Position numbers and translations under genes: made by a program. From Castellaniella sp049671645 (lineage in GTDB: Bacteria; Pseudomonadota; Gammaproteobacteria; Burkholderiales; Burkholderiaceae_B), in assembly GCF_049671645.1 (NCBI RefSeq), contig NZ_JBATVG010000024.1, positions 124,001 to 188,000 of the forward strand: a stretch of DNA of 64,000 nucleotides. Direction: 5' to 3'. Below the pieces are notes generated by a model. It was not told the origin of the DNA. It ran no database searches and worked only from the letters and a program-made list of their open reading frames with translations. This document shows, piece by piece, positions 44,982-53,353 of this stretch; positions within the stretch are counted from its first letter, which is position 1; each line of letters begins with the position of its first letter.

Positions 44982-45136
44982 GTCCGCTGATCGGCACGCC
45001 TACGGCCAGCCGCTGGATGGCCGACACGCCGCCCGGCGCCCGCCCGGGCCTCACCCGCCCAACAGTCCAGGGATAGTAAGATCATGGCCTCACACCATGG
45101 CCTGCCATGGCCAACCGGCACTCAGCAATCTAGCAA

Positions 45137-46162
45137 ATGACAATACCTCGACAACGCGTAACGCTCCGATCCCTGGCGGCAGCGCTTGACGTGCACGTCT
45201 CGACGGTATCTCGCGTGCTGAACGGCACCCAGACCGAGGCGCGCAGCGCCGCCTCCCCCGAGATGATCCAGCGCATCCGCGAACTCGCGCAAAGCCTGAA
45301 TTACCGCCCCAATCCCCAGGCGACCGGATTGAGGACCCGCAAGACACGAACCATCGGCGTACTCTTGCCGCGGCTGTCGGATCTGGTCGTCGCCACCATC
45401 TACGAAGGAATCGACGAAGCGGCCATGAATCACCGCTACTTCACCTTCGTGAGCAGTACGCTCGACGACCCGCAGCGCCAGATGCAGTTGGGCGAAACGG
45501 CGCTGGCCCGCAATGTCGAGGGCTTGATCGTCGGTGATGCCCGTACGGACACCCAGACATTCATCAACGAGCTCGCAGCACGCGACATCCCGCTGGTGCT
45601 GGTCAGCCGGCGGGCGCCCGGACATTGCTCGGTGACATGTGACGACCCCAAGGGCGGCTGGATCGCTGCGGAACACCTGCTCGGACAGGGTCACAGGGAC
45701 ATCGCGGTCCTGGCGGGCGAACCCTTCGCATCGACGGGCGTGGACCGGACGGCCGGCTTTCTCGCCTGCTGCGCGGCCCACGGGATTTCCATACCCGCCC
45801 AATGGATCGTCCACAGCCACTTCGACACTCAAAGCGGACGGCGGGCGGGGGATACGCTGTTGGCCTCGTCACGCAAACCGACCGCCATCTTCGCGGTGAA
45901 CGATTTCCTCGCCATCGGATTGATGGGTGCGCTGCGCGATCACGGCATGCGCGCCGGAAAAGACGTTGCCGTGATCGGTTTCAACGACACTCCGCTTGCG
46001 GCGGAATTGCCCATCAGCCTGAGCTCCGTGCGTTCGCCCATGCGGGAGATGGGTTATCGCAGCCTGGAGCTGCTGCTGCAGAAACTCGACGGCGCGCAGC
46101 CCGAACCGGAACTCCTGGAACCCACGCTGATCGTTCGCGCCAGCAGCCAGCTCCGGACTTGA
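45137..46162 (+). CDS. LacI-family regulator of the downstream ABC/amidase operon
   Basis: A 341-residue LacI/GalR protein: HTH near residues 8-30 (SLAAALDVHVSTVSRVLNGT, with the standard hinge following) and a periplasmic-binding-protein-like sensor domain (RTIGVLLPRLSDLVVATIYE, then IFAVNDFLAIGLMGAL). It precedes the operon on the same strand, with two matching operators in the 240-bp gap, so it almost surely controls it. LacI proteins more often sense sugars or purines; here the target operon suggests a nitrogen compound. No ribosome site stands out at the ATG. Confidence 0.9.
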   Translation: MTIPRQRVTLRSLAAALDVHVSTVSRVLNGTQTEARSAASPEMIQRIRELAQSLNYRPNPQATGLRTRKTRTIGVLLPRLSDLVVATIYEGIDEAAMNHRYFTFVSSTLDDPQRQMQLGETALARNVEGLIVGDARTDTQTFINELAARDIPLVLVSRRAPGHCSVTCDDPKGGWIAAEHLLGQGHRDIAVLAGEPFASTGVDRTAGFLACCAAHGISIPAQWIVHSHFDTQSGRRAGDTLLASSRKPTAIFAVNDFLAIGLMGALRDHGMRAGKDVAVIGFNDTPLAAELPISLSSVRSPMREMGYRSLELLLQKLDGAQPEPELLEPTLIVRASSQLRT

Positions 46163-46217
46163 CCTCCCTGCTTCAAACACGCTTGGCGGACCGGCCGGCT
46201 TGATGATGTCGAGATCG

Positions 46218-46235
46218 AAACCCAAACGTTAGGGT
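46218..46235 (+). promoter_or_regulatory. LacI-type operator, upstream copy
   Basis: AAACCCAAACGTTAGGGT; within it ACCC-A-AACGTT-A-GGGT is palindromic save for one base pair, with the central CG typical of LacI-family sites. An identical copy lies 115 bp downstream. A possible -10 TATAGA (46267-46272) lies between the two copies. Confidence 0.8.
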
Positions 46236-46332
46236 AAATACGGGATTGTTGTCGCGCTCCACGGTCTATAGAATTTTCACACCGCACTGACCAGACCCCA
46301 CACACGCCACTGTCTGTTTTTTGCGTTTCCCA

Positions 46333-46350
46333 AAACCCAAACGTTAGGGT
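46333..46350 (+). promoter_or_regulatory. LacI-type operator, downstream copy
   Basis: Exact 18-base copy of the site at 46218-46235, in the same orientation. The centre-to-centre distance is 115 bp, about eleven helical turns, so both sites face the same side of the DNA, suitable for looping. It lies 54 bases before the binding-protein start codon. Confidence 0.8.
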
Positions 46351-46404
46351 TAGAAAGCTTCAACACAAGCCGGCCTTCTCAACCCACTCTGTCCGGAGGA
46401 ATCC

Positions 46405-47253
46405 ATGAAACGCAACATACTCTTCGCGGCTGTACTGGGCGCCGCCCTTTGCGCCTCATCGCTCACTGCTGCCGCCAAGGATCTGCTCACCCAGATCAAG
46501 GAGAAAAAAGAGATCGTCATCGCAACGGAAGCGGCATACAAACCCTATGAATACATCGAGAACGGCAAGATCGTCGGATACGACAAGGATCTGCTGGATT
46601 TCGTCATGGAAGGCCTGCCGGGCGTCAAGCTGACGCAGATCGACGTGCCCTGGGCAAGCGTTCTGCCCGGACTGGCCGTGAAGAAATTCGACTTTGTCGT
46701 CACGGTCGTCGGCATCACTCGCGAACGCTACGACAATTTCGCCCTGACCTACCCCATCGGGGACGGCACCGTGGCCCTGCTGAAACGGGCGTCCGACAAC
46801 ACACTCGTCAAACCCGAGGACATCAATGGCCAGGTCGTGGGCTCCCAGGTCGGGTCGTCGCAACTGCGAGCCCTGCAGAAATACAACGAAAAGCAGATCA
46901 GCGAGGGCAAGCCCGGGGTGAAGGAAATCAAGGAATACGCCGCTTTCGATGAAGCCTACGCGGACCTTGCCGCAGGGCGGACAGCCGCCGTCGCCCAATC
47001 CATGTCCAGCCTGGCCGGCGTGGTCAAGGAACGGCCGGACACCTTCGTCATCATGACGCCCACTGTCGGACCGAAAGCCTACTTCTCATGGGTTGGCCGC
47101 AAGGACGCGGATAGCAAGCCGCTGGTCGACTTCTTCAACGAGCGGATCGCCCTGGCCAATACCAGCGGCAAGATGAAAGAGCTGCAGATGAAGTGGTTCG
47201 GGTTCGAAATGCCCGTGCCGACCCACGTCCCTGAACCCCTCGAAATCGACTAG
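46405..47253 (+). CDS. ABC transporter periplasmic binding protein, polar amino-acid type
   Basis: A 282-residue family 3 (PAAT) solute-binding protein with a signal peptide (ILFAAVLGAALCASSLTAAA). The mature part has KEIVIATEAAYKPYEYIENG and GYDKDLLDFVMEGLP, the canonical start. Such proteins bind amino acids or opines; the ligand here is unknown. A GGAGG site precedes the ATG. It is the first gene of the six-gene operon. Confidence 0.9.
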   Translation: MKRNILFAAVLGAALCASSLTAAAKDLLTQIKEKKEIVIATEAAYKPYEYIENGKIVGYDKDLLDFVMEGLPGVKLTQIDVPWASVLPGLAVKKFDFVVTVVGITRERYDNFALTYPIGDGTVALLKRASDNTLVKPEDINGQVVGSQVGSSQLRALQKYNEKQISEGKPGVKEIKEYAAFDEAYADLAAGRTAAVAQSMSSLAGVVKERPDTFVIMTPTVGPKAYFSWVGRKDADSKPLVDFFNERIALANTSGKMKELQMKWFGFEMPVPTHVPEPLEID

Positions 47254-47273
47254 ACAGGGAAACCGGAGAAACC

Positions 47274-47921
47274 ATGCTCTCAAGGCTGAACGACTATATC
47301 GCGCCGATGCTGGCCGGGGCCAGTGTCACGCTGATCATATGCATGGGGGCGATCCTGCTCGGCTTCATCGCCGGGGTCGCTCTCCACAGTCTCCGGAACA
47401 CGGGCGCCAGCGGAGCCATCGCATTCAGCAATATCTATCTTGGATTCTTCCGGGGTACCCCGCTGCTGGTCCAGCTCCTGATGCTGTTCTACATTCCCAT
47501 CGCGCTAGGCGTCGAACTCAATCCCTATGTGGCTGCCGTGATCGCGCTGGGATTGAACTCGGGCGCCTACCAATCCGAAATCCTGCGCGCCGGATTCCAA
47601 GGCATCCCCAAGGGGCAGGTCGAGGCGGCCGACAGCGTCGGCATCCCGCGCTGGAAAACGCTGTGGCACATCCAGATACCGCAAGTGCTGCGTCTCACCG
47701 TGCCACAGCTCGTGTCCGAGACCGCCGACATCATCAAAGCCTCGGCCATCGTATCCGTGATCACGGTCACTGACCTGTTGCGGGTCGGGCGCCAGATCGT
47801 CGCTTCAAACTACCGGCCCCTGGAAGTCTTCATCACCGTGGCCCTCGTCTATCTGGTCCTGATTTCGATCGTCCAACTCGTCGGCCGCTACATCGAAGCC
47901 CGATGGAGGACAAAGTCATGA
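47274..47921 (+). CDS. ABC transporter permease (His/Glu/Gln/Arg type), subunit 1
   Basis: A 215-residue inner-membrane permease of the polar amino-acid family. FRGTPLLVQLLMLFYIPIAL is the family's conserved start, and the EAA loop GIPKGQVEAADSVGIPRWKT contacts the ATPase. It lies 20 bp after the binding protein, and its stop overlaps the second permease by 4 bp. Confidence 0.92.
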   Translation: MLSRLNDYIAPMLAGASVTLIICMGAILLGFIAGVALHSLRNTGASGAIAFSNIYLGFFRGTPLLVQLLMLFYIPIALGVELNPYVAAVIALGLNSGAYQSEILRAGFQGIPKGQVEAADSVGIPRWKTLWHIQIPQVLRLTVPQLVSETADIIKASAIVSVITVTDLLRVGRQIVASNYRPLEVFITVALVYLVLISIVQLVGRYIEARWRTKS

Positions 47922-48562
47922 ACTTCGACCTGATTATCGGCAGTCTGCCCGCCTTCGGCCGGGGCGTGCTGTATACGATCGGCATCAGTCTCTCTTCCAT
48001 CGCTCTGGGCGCCCTGCTCGGTTTCTCCATCCACGCCGCATACCGCAGGTTTCCGAAACAGCTCGGCATCCTCTATGAAACCTATATCTGGGTCATCCGG
48101 GGGACGCCCTTTCTGGCACAGCTGTTCATCGCGTACTACGGCCTGCCGGCCATCGGGGTGACACCGAGCGCCATGCAAGCCGCCGTCGCAACGCTGGCGA
48201 TCTACGGCAGCGCCTACTTTGCCGAGATCTTCCGCGCCAGCTGGAACAGCATCCCCAAGGGCCACGCCGAAGCCGCCATCGCCTGCGGCATCCCGCCACT
48301 GGCCGTGTTCCTGAAGATCGAGATGCCACAGGCCGTACGCTACGCCATCCCGCTGCTGGTGAACCAGTCGATCGTCCTCATCAAGGAATCGTCCCTGGCG
48401 TCCATCATCACGGTGCCCGAACTGACGCTGACGGCCGGCAAGATCGTGGCGGAAACATACAGCTTCGTGGAGCCATACCTGTTGTTGGCCCTGACATACT
48501 GGGCTTTGACCTATCTCACCTCGATACTCGGTCGCCAGATCGAGAAATCCTTCAGCCGCTGA
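47918..48562 (+). CDS. ABC transporter permease (His/Glu/Gln/Arg type), subunit 2
   Basis: A 214-residue second permease with WVIRGTPFLAQLFIAYYGLP and the EAA loop SIPKGHAEAAIACGIPPLAV. The start at 47918 is favoured by a GGAGG site 8 bases upstream and by the 4-bp ATGA overlap with the first permease. The two permeases presumably form a heterodimer. Confidence 0.92.
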   Translation: MNFDLIIGSLPAFGRGVLYTIGISLSSIALGALLGFSIHAAYRRFPKQLGILYETYIWVIRGTPFLAQLFIAYYGLPAIGVTPSAMQAAVATLAIYGSAYFAEIFRASWNSIPKGHAEAAIACGIPPLAVFLKIEMPQAVRYAIPLLVNQSIVLIKESSLASIITVPELTLTAGKIVAETYSFVEPYLLLALTYWALTYLTSILGRQIEKSFSR

Positions 48563-48575
48563 CAAGGAGTGCAAA

Positions 48576-49358
48576 GTGTCCGAACTGATCATCCAGATGT
48601 CCGGCGTCGGGAAATTCTACGGCCCGCACCAGGCGTTATCCAATTTCGACCTACAGGTCAAAGCCTCGGAGGTCGTCACGTTGATCGGCCCCTCCGGCTC
48701 CGGCAAGACGACGGCCCTGCGCTGCATCAATTTCCTCGAAACCCATGACGAAGGGAGCATCAGGATCAAGGGCCAGGAAATCGGGTACGACACCGCCCCG
48801 GGCGGTGTGCGCATCCGGCAGAAGCCCAAGACGATCGCCCAAAGACGGCAGCCTACCGCCATGGTGTTCCAGCAATTCAACTTGTGGCCGCACATGACGG
48901 CGCTGGAAAACATCATGGCGCCCCTGATCCTGGCACGCAAGATGGATCGCCACACTGCGCGACAAGCCGCGCAGCGCGCGCTCACCCGCGTCGGCCTCGA
49001 AAACAAGGCATCGAGCTACCCCGAGAAGCTGAGCGGAGGACAACAACAGCGCGTCGGAATCGCCCGGGCGCTTTCCATCGAACCCGAAGTCATGCTGCTC
49101 GACGAACCTACGTCGGCGCTGGACCCCGAGCTGGTTGGCGAGGTGCTCAATGTCGTCAGCGAGCTCGTGAAGGAAGGGATGACGATGGTCATGGTGACCC
49201 ACGAAATGAAATTCGCGCAAGAGGTCTCCACCAAGATTGTTTTCATGGAGGCGGGCCGCATCGTGGAAGCCGGCACTCCCGACATGCTGAGCAATCCCGG
49301 CTCCGCACGCCTGCAACAGTTCCTGGCGCCGCTGCACCGCGGCGCGCTTGCTCATTAA
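48576..49358 (+). CDS. ABC transporter ATP-binding protein, polar amino-acid type
   Basis: A 260-residue ATPase: LIGPSGSGKTTALRCINFLE (Walker A), MVFQQFNLWPHMTALENIM (Q loop), LSGGQQQRVGIARAL (signature) and VMLLDEPTSALDPELVGEV (Walker B). These match GlnQ/HisP-type subunits. The start is the GTG at 48576, after an AAGGAG site. It completes the importer. Confidence 0.94.
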   Translation: MSELIIQMSGVGKFYGPHQALSNFDLQVKASEVVTLIGPSGSGKTTALRCINFLETHDEGSIRIKGQEIGYDTAPGGVRIRQKPKTIAQRRQPTAMVFQQFNLWPHMTALENIMAPLILARKMDRHTARQAAQRALTRVGLENKASSYPEKLSGGQQQRVGIARALSIEPEVMLLDEPTSALDPELVGEVLNVVSELVKEGMTMVMVTHEMKFAQEVSTKIVFMEAGRIVEAGTPDMLSNPGSARLQQFLAPLHRGALAH

Positions 49359-49382
49359 CCCGTTCTACTCAAAGGAAAAGCC

Positions 49383-50090
49383 ATGAACGAAAGCACTCAG
49401 TACCTGCCTCGCTGCTGCGAACGCGACAATGGCACGCCGGATACGTTCAACGACACCATCAAGTCGCCCATTGCGGCCGGAGGGCGTCCCGAACACGACA
49501 AACAGTATGTGGTGCCCGCGCGCCACGGCCGGGCCGTCAAGGTCATGGCCGGAGAAACCATCCGCATCATCAATACGCATGGGACTCAGGTCTGCGACAT
49601 GTGGGTGTTCAAGCTGGACGATCTGAGCGAATATTTCTCCATCGAGCATACCCGCGGGGAGATTTCCCGGGTGAATCCGGAGCAAGGCGATGCGCTGCTC
49701 ACCACTCGCCGGCGCCCCATCCTGGAATTCAGCGCCGATACCTCGCCCGGCATCCACGACACGCTCATCGCCGCCTGCAACGAAGAGCGCTACAAGAAGC
49801 TCGGCGTCGACGGCTATCACGATAATTGCACTGACAACCTGCGCCAGGCGCTGCTGGCCATCGGCCTTCGCACACGCGAAATTCCGCAGCCGCTGAATCT
49901 ATGGATGAATATCCCGATTGCCAACAACAAGGCGGTCACCTTCGAACCCACCCTTTCCAAAGCGGGCGACTACGTGGAATTCAAGGCCGTCATGGATTGC
50001 GTGGTCGTGATGTCCGCGTGCCCCCAGGACCTTGTCGCCGTCAACAGCATGACGCCCATGGACGTCCATTTCAGAGTCCGGAAAACCTGA
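49383..50090 (+). CDS. DUF1989 (urea carboxylase-associated) family protein
   Basis: A 235-residue soluble protein. It shows VKVMAGETIRIINTHGTQVC, GYHDNCTDNLRQALLAIG and FKAVMDCVVVMSACPQD, with conserved Cys and His that look like metal ligands. Proteins of this family occur beside urea carboxylase; a pair of them has been described as carboxyguanidine deiminase (CgdAB) in guanidine degradation. Here only one copy is present and no carboxylase is near, so the reaction may differ. It lies between the ABC importer and an amidase in one operon. Confidence 0.85.
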   Translation: MNESTQYLPRCCERDNGTPDTFNDTIKSPIAAGGRPEHDKQYVVPARHGRAVKVMAGETIRIINTHGTQVCDMWVFKLDDLSEYFSIEHTRGEISRVNPEQGDALLTTRRRPILEFSADTSPGIHDTLIAACNEERYKKLGVDGYHDNCTDNLRQALLAIGLRTREIPQPLNLWMNIPIANNKAVTFEPTLSKAGDYVEFKAVMDCVVVMSACPQDLVAVNSMTPMDVHFRVRKT

Positions 50091-50103
50091 GGCGCAGTCC
50101 ATC

Positions 50104-51648
50104 ATGCTGCCACGTACCCAGTCCGCGTCCCAGCGGACGGCGGATGCCGGGCGAGGGATACCCGAAAAGGACCTCGCCACAGCATCCGCCGCCGCCCGGA
50201 TATTGTCGGAAACGCTGGTTGAATCCGCCATCGACCTGAGGATATCGGATTTCGACACTGATTTCGCCAGCACGCTGCAGTTGCTCGCCGCCCCGCCCCT
50301 GTCCGGCGGCGGGGGCGCCGCACCATCAGGCGCCGCGCCCGCACGCTCCAGCGTGCAGGCCGTCCAGGCAGCCCTGGACGCAATCGCCTCCAGCCCGCTC
50401 GGCTCACTCGCCTGGCGTCATGTCGATGCGCAATCCGCGCTGCGCATTGCGCACGCGCAGGATGACGCTGCGACACGCGCAGCGCACGGCGCTTTGCAGG
50501 GTGTGGTGACCGGGATCAAGGATATGTTCGACCGAACCGAGCATGCCGCGCAATGGGGTTCGATCCTGCGTCGGGAAGCGCCTCGCGCCCGGGCCGACGC
50601 AACCGTCATAGCGCGACTGCGCGCCTCGGGCGCCATCCCCCTGGGCATGCTGCACATGGCGGAATTCGCCTTGTCGCCGACCGGCCTGAACGACCACCTG
50701 GGCCCGGGGCGCAACCCGCATGACACCGACCGCGTCTCCGGCGGCAGCTCGAGCGGTTGCGGCATGGCAGTGGGCGCGGGCCACGTCCCGCTGGCAATCG
50801 GCTCGGACACCGGCGGCTCCATTCGCCTGCCAGCAGCCTTTTGCGGTGTCTTCGGCCTAAAGCCCACCCAATACCGCATCAGCCGCGCCGGAGCAATGCC
50901 GCTGGCGCCTTCCCTGGATTGCATCGGGCCGCTGGCGCGCTCGGTGGAGCTCTGCGCAGCGGCCTTCACGGCCATGGCCGGCCCCGACCCGCTCGACCCT
51001 CAGTGCCTGGCCTGGCCGGCGCCGACCGGGCAATGGCAGACACTATCCGCCAGATCCCTGACCGTAGCCGTCCCGCAGCTGCCCGAGGATGCGCCAGTAT
51101 CCGCGGATATGCGACGCGCCCTGCGGCATACCGCCGATCAGCTCAAAGACCGGGGCGTCACTTGCATTGCCACCGATCTACCCGACATGGCGCTGCTAGG
51201 CACGCTCTGCTCGATCCTCATGGGAACGGAATCGGCCGCCTTGCATCGCGCCACCCTCCACCAACACCCCGAGTCCTATGGAGGCCAGGTGCGACGCCGT
51301 ATTTCACAAGGACTGTTCCTGGGCGCAGCCGACTACTATGACGCCCTGCGCCTGCGCGCACGGCTGTTGCGCCGTTTCGTTTCCGAAACCCTGTCGGGGG
51401 CCGATGCCTGTCTGCTGCCCGCAGCCCCCGGCATCGCCCCCCTGGTCAGCGATACCATTGCGCCCACGCAGGATCTCATTGTCTCCCAGGTGGCGTACTG
51501 GACCCGAGGCGCGAACTACCTCGGGGTGCCCGTACTGGCGGCGCCCGCCGGAACGGACGCGCTGCGCATGCCGCTAGGCGTGCAATTGCTTGGTCAACCG
51601 TTGGGGGAAGAATATCTGTTCGCGCTGGGCCGGTTGCTGGAAACCTGA
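50104..51648 (+). CDS. Amidase signature family hydrolase
   Basis: A 514-residue amidase. The Ser-cisSer-Lys triad is visible: Lys near residue 139 in VTGIKDMFDRTEH, the Ser of GGSSSGCGMAVGAG near residue 214 and the nucleophile in SDTGGSIRLPAAFCGVFGLK near 238. It resembles allophanate hydrolase and GatA-like proteins but has no extra C-terminal domain. An N-terminal extension of about 90 residues includes low-complexity glycine/alanine. The last gene of the operon, 13 bp after DUF1989; the amide substrate is unknown. Confidence 0.87.
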   Translation: MLPRTQSASQRTADAGRGIPEKDLATASAAARILSETLVESAIDLRISDFDTDFASTLQLLAAPPLSGGGGAAPSGAAPARSSVQAVQAALDAIASSPLGSLAWRHVDAQSALRIAHAQDDAATRAAHGALQGVVTGIKDMFDRTEHAAQWGSILRREAPRARADATVIARLRASGAIPLGMLHMAEFALSPTGLNDHLGPGRNPHDTDRVSGGSSSGCGMAVGAGHVPLAIGSDTGGSIRLPAAFCGVFGLKPTQYRISRAGAMPLAPSLDCIGPLARSVELCAAAFTAMAGPDPLDPQCLAWPAPTGQWQTLSARSLTVAVPQLPEDAPVSADMRRALRHTADQLKDRGVTCIATDLPDMALLGTLCSILMGTESAALHRATLHQHPESYGGQVRRRISQGLFLGAADYYDALRLRARLLRRFVSETLSGADACLLPAAPGIAPLVSDTIAPTQDLIVSQVAYWTRGANYLGVPVLAAPAGTDALRMPLGVQLLGQPLGEEYLFALGRLLET

Positions 51649-51740
51649 TCGGGCCGATCATCAGTACGACCAGCCCGGCATACTCCCGGAAATATGCCGG
51701 CCGCGGACGCCCATCAGATGTCCATGCGATCGCCAGATGC

Positions 51741-51771
51741 AAAAAGGCCGGTTTCAAAAACCGGCCTTTTT
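51741..51771. terminator. Bidirectional terminator between the amidase and gabD genes
   Basis: A perfect 14-bp stem (AAAAAGGCCGGTTT with AAACCGGCCTTTTT) and a 3-base loop, with T runs on both strands. It terminates the LacI-controlled operon (plus) and the adh-gabD unit (minus). Confidence 0.93.
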
Positions 51772-51800
51772 GCTGGATGCCCGGGGGGGTTGCAGGCGGA

Positions 51801-53255
51801 TCAGACCCCGCCCATGCACAAATACTTCATGACCAGATAGTCGTCCAGCCCGTGGGCCGACCCTTCACGCCCCAGCCCGGACTGCTTGACCCCGCCGAAT
51901 GGCGCGGCGGGATTGGAGATCACACCCACGTTGACCCCCACCATGCCATATTCCAAGGCCTCGGAAACCCGCCAGATGCGGCCGATATCGCGGCTGTAGA
52001 AATAGGCCGCCAGACCATACTCGGTGGCATTGGCCAGCTGGACAGCCTCGGCGTCGTCCTTGAAGCGGAACAGCGGCGCCACCGGCCCGAAAGTTTCTTC
52101 CTTCGCGCACTTCATGCCGGCGCTCACATCCGCCAGGATGGTGGGCTCGAAATAAGTGCCCCCCAGCGCATGCGGCTTGCCTCCGGCCAGGACACGGGCG
52201 CCCTTGCTGACGGCATCCTCTACATGCGCAGTGACCTTGGCCAGGGCCGCCTCGTCGATCAGAGGACCTTGATCGACGCCCTCATCCATGCCATTGCCCA
52301 CCTTCAGCTTGGCGACCGCCACCGCCAAGCGGCGGGCGAACTCGTCGTAAACACCATCCTGCACATAAATGCGATTCGCGCAGACGCAGGTCTGTCCGGT
52401 ATTGCGGTACTTGCACACCATCGCGCCTTCGACGGCAGCGTCCAGATCAGCGTCGTCGAACACAATGAAGGGCGCATTCCCGCCCAGTTCCAGGGACAGT
52501 TTCTTGATCGTCGGCGCGCACTGGGCATACAACAGACGCCCGACCTCGGTCGAGCCGGTAAAGCTCAATTTGCGCACGATGGGATTGCCGGTCATCTCGC
52601 CGCCAATCGCCTCGGCATCGCCGGTAATGACCGAAAACACCCCGGCCGGCACACCCGCCTTTTCCGCCAGGACCGCCAGCGCCAAAGCGGAAAACGGGGT
52701 TTCCGGCGCCGGCTTGACGACGATGGGGCACCCGGCGGCCAAGGCGGCGGCAGCCTTGCGGGTAATCATGGACGACGGAAAATTCCACGGCGTGATCGCG
52801 GCGCATACGCCAATGGGCTCCCGCACCACCACAATCCGCCGATCGCCGGCCGGCCCCGGAATCACTTCCCCATAGGCCCGCTTGCCCTCCTCGGCATACC
52901 ACTCGAAATAGCCAGCCCCATAGGCGACTTCTCCGCGCGACTCGGCCAGCGGCTTGCCCTGCTCGGCGGTCATCAAACGGGCCAGATCTTCCGTATTGTC
53001 GATCATCAGTTGATACCAGGCCCGCAGAATTCCGGCACGGCGCGCCGCAGGCAACGCCCGCCAAGCGGGCCAGGCAGCCTGTGCGGCCTCGATGGCCTCC
53101 CGGGTCTGGGCAGCACCCATGACAGGCACGGCCCCGAGCGTCTCGCCCGTCGCCGGATTATGGACCGGCTCCGTCCGGCCATCCGGCGCATCACACCAGC
53201 GACCATTGATGTAGCACTGCTGTCGCAGCAGTTCGGGATCACTCAGTTGCAGCAT
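51801..53255 (-). CDS. gabD: NAD(P)-dependent succinate-semialdehyde dehydrogenase (aldehyde dehydrogenase family)
   Basis: A 484-residue aldehyde dehydrogenase, near the 482 residues of E. coli GabD and very like it in memory: LLRQQCYINGRWCDA, MTAEQGKPLAESRGEVAYGA, LELGGNAPFIVFDDADLD (base Glu), NTGQTCVCANRIYVQDGVYD (nucleophile Cys) and the end GLGREGSAHGLDDYLVMKYL. It oxidises succinate semialdehyde to succinate. The start at 53255 follows a GAGGTG site; upstream ATGs are possible. It lies 98 bp after the alcohol dehydrogenase on the same strand. Confidence 0.88.
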   Translation of the reverse strand: MLQLSDPELLRQQCYINGRWCDAPDGRTEPVHNPATGETLGAVPVMGAAQTREAIEAAQAAWPAWRALPAARRAGILRAWYQLMIDNTEDLARLMTAEQGKPLAESRGEVAYGAGYFEWYAEEGKRAYGEVIPGPAGDRRIVVVREPIGVCAAITPWNFPSSMITRKAAAALAAGCPIVVKPAPETPFSALALAVLAEKAGVPAGVFSVITGDAEAIGGEMTGNPIVRKLSFTGSTEVGRLLYAQCAPTIKKLSLELGGNAPFIVFDDADLDAAVEGAMVCKYRNTGQTCVCANRIYVQDGVYDEFARRLAVAVAKLKVGNGMDEGVDQGPLIDEAALAKVTAHVEDAVSKGARVLAGGKPHALGGTYFEPTILADVSAGMKCAKEETFGPVAPLFRFKDDAEAVQLANATEYGLAAYFYSRDIGRIWRVSEALEYGMVGVNVGVISNPAAPFGGVKQSGLGREGSAHGLDDYLVMKYLCMGGV

Positions 53256-53353
53256 CTCATCACCTCGTTGAATACCAGTCATCCGCTTACCCTCCGCCTG
53301 GACGGCCTCGCTTCCGATTATGAACCTCTGGGCAGAGCCCGCGGACTTGCCTC

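Noticed and set aside
45083..45112. Three copies of CATGGCC upstream of the LacI gene
   Set aside because: The units are short, unevenly spaced and self-palindromic (CCATGG); chance is likely and no promoter geometry supports an operator.
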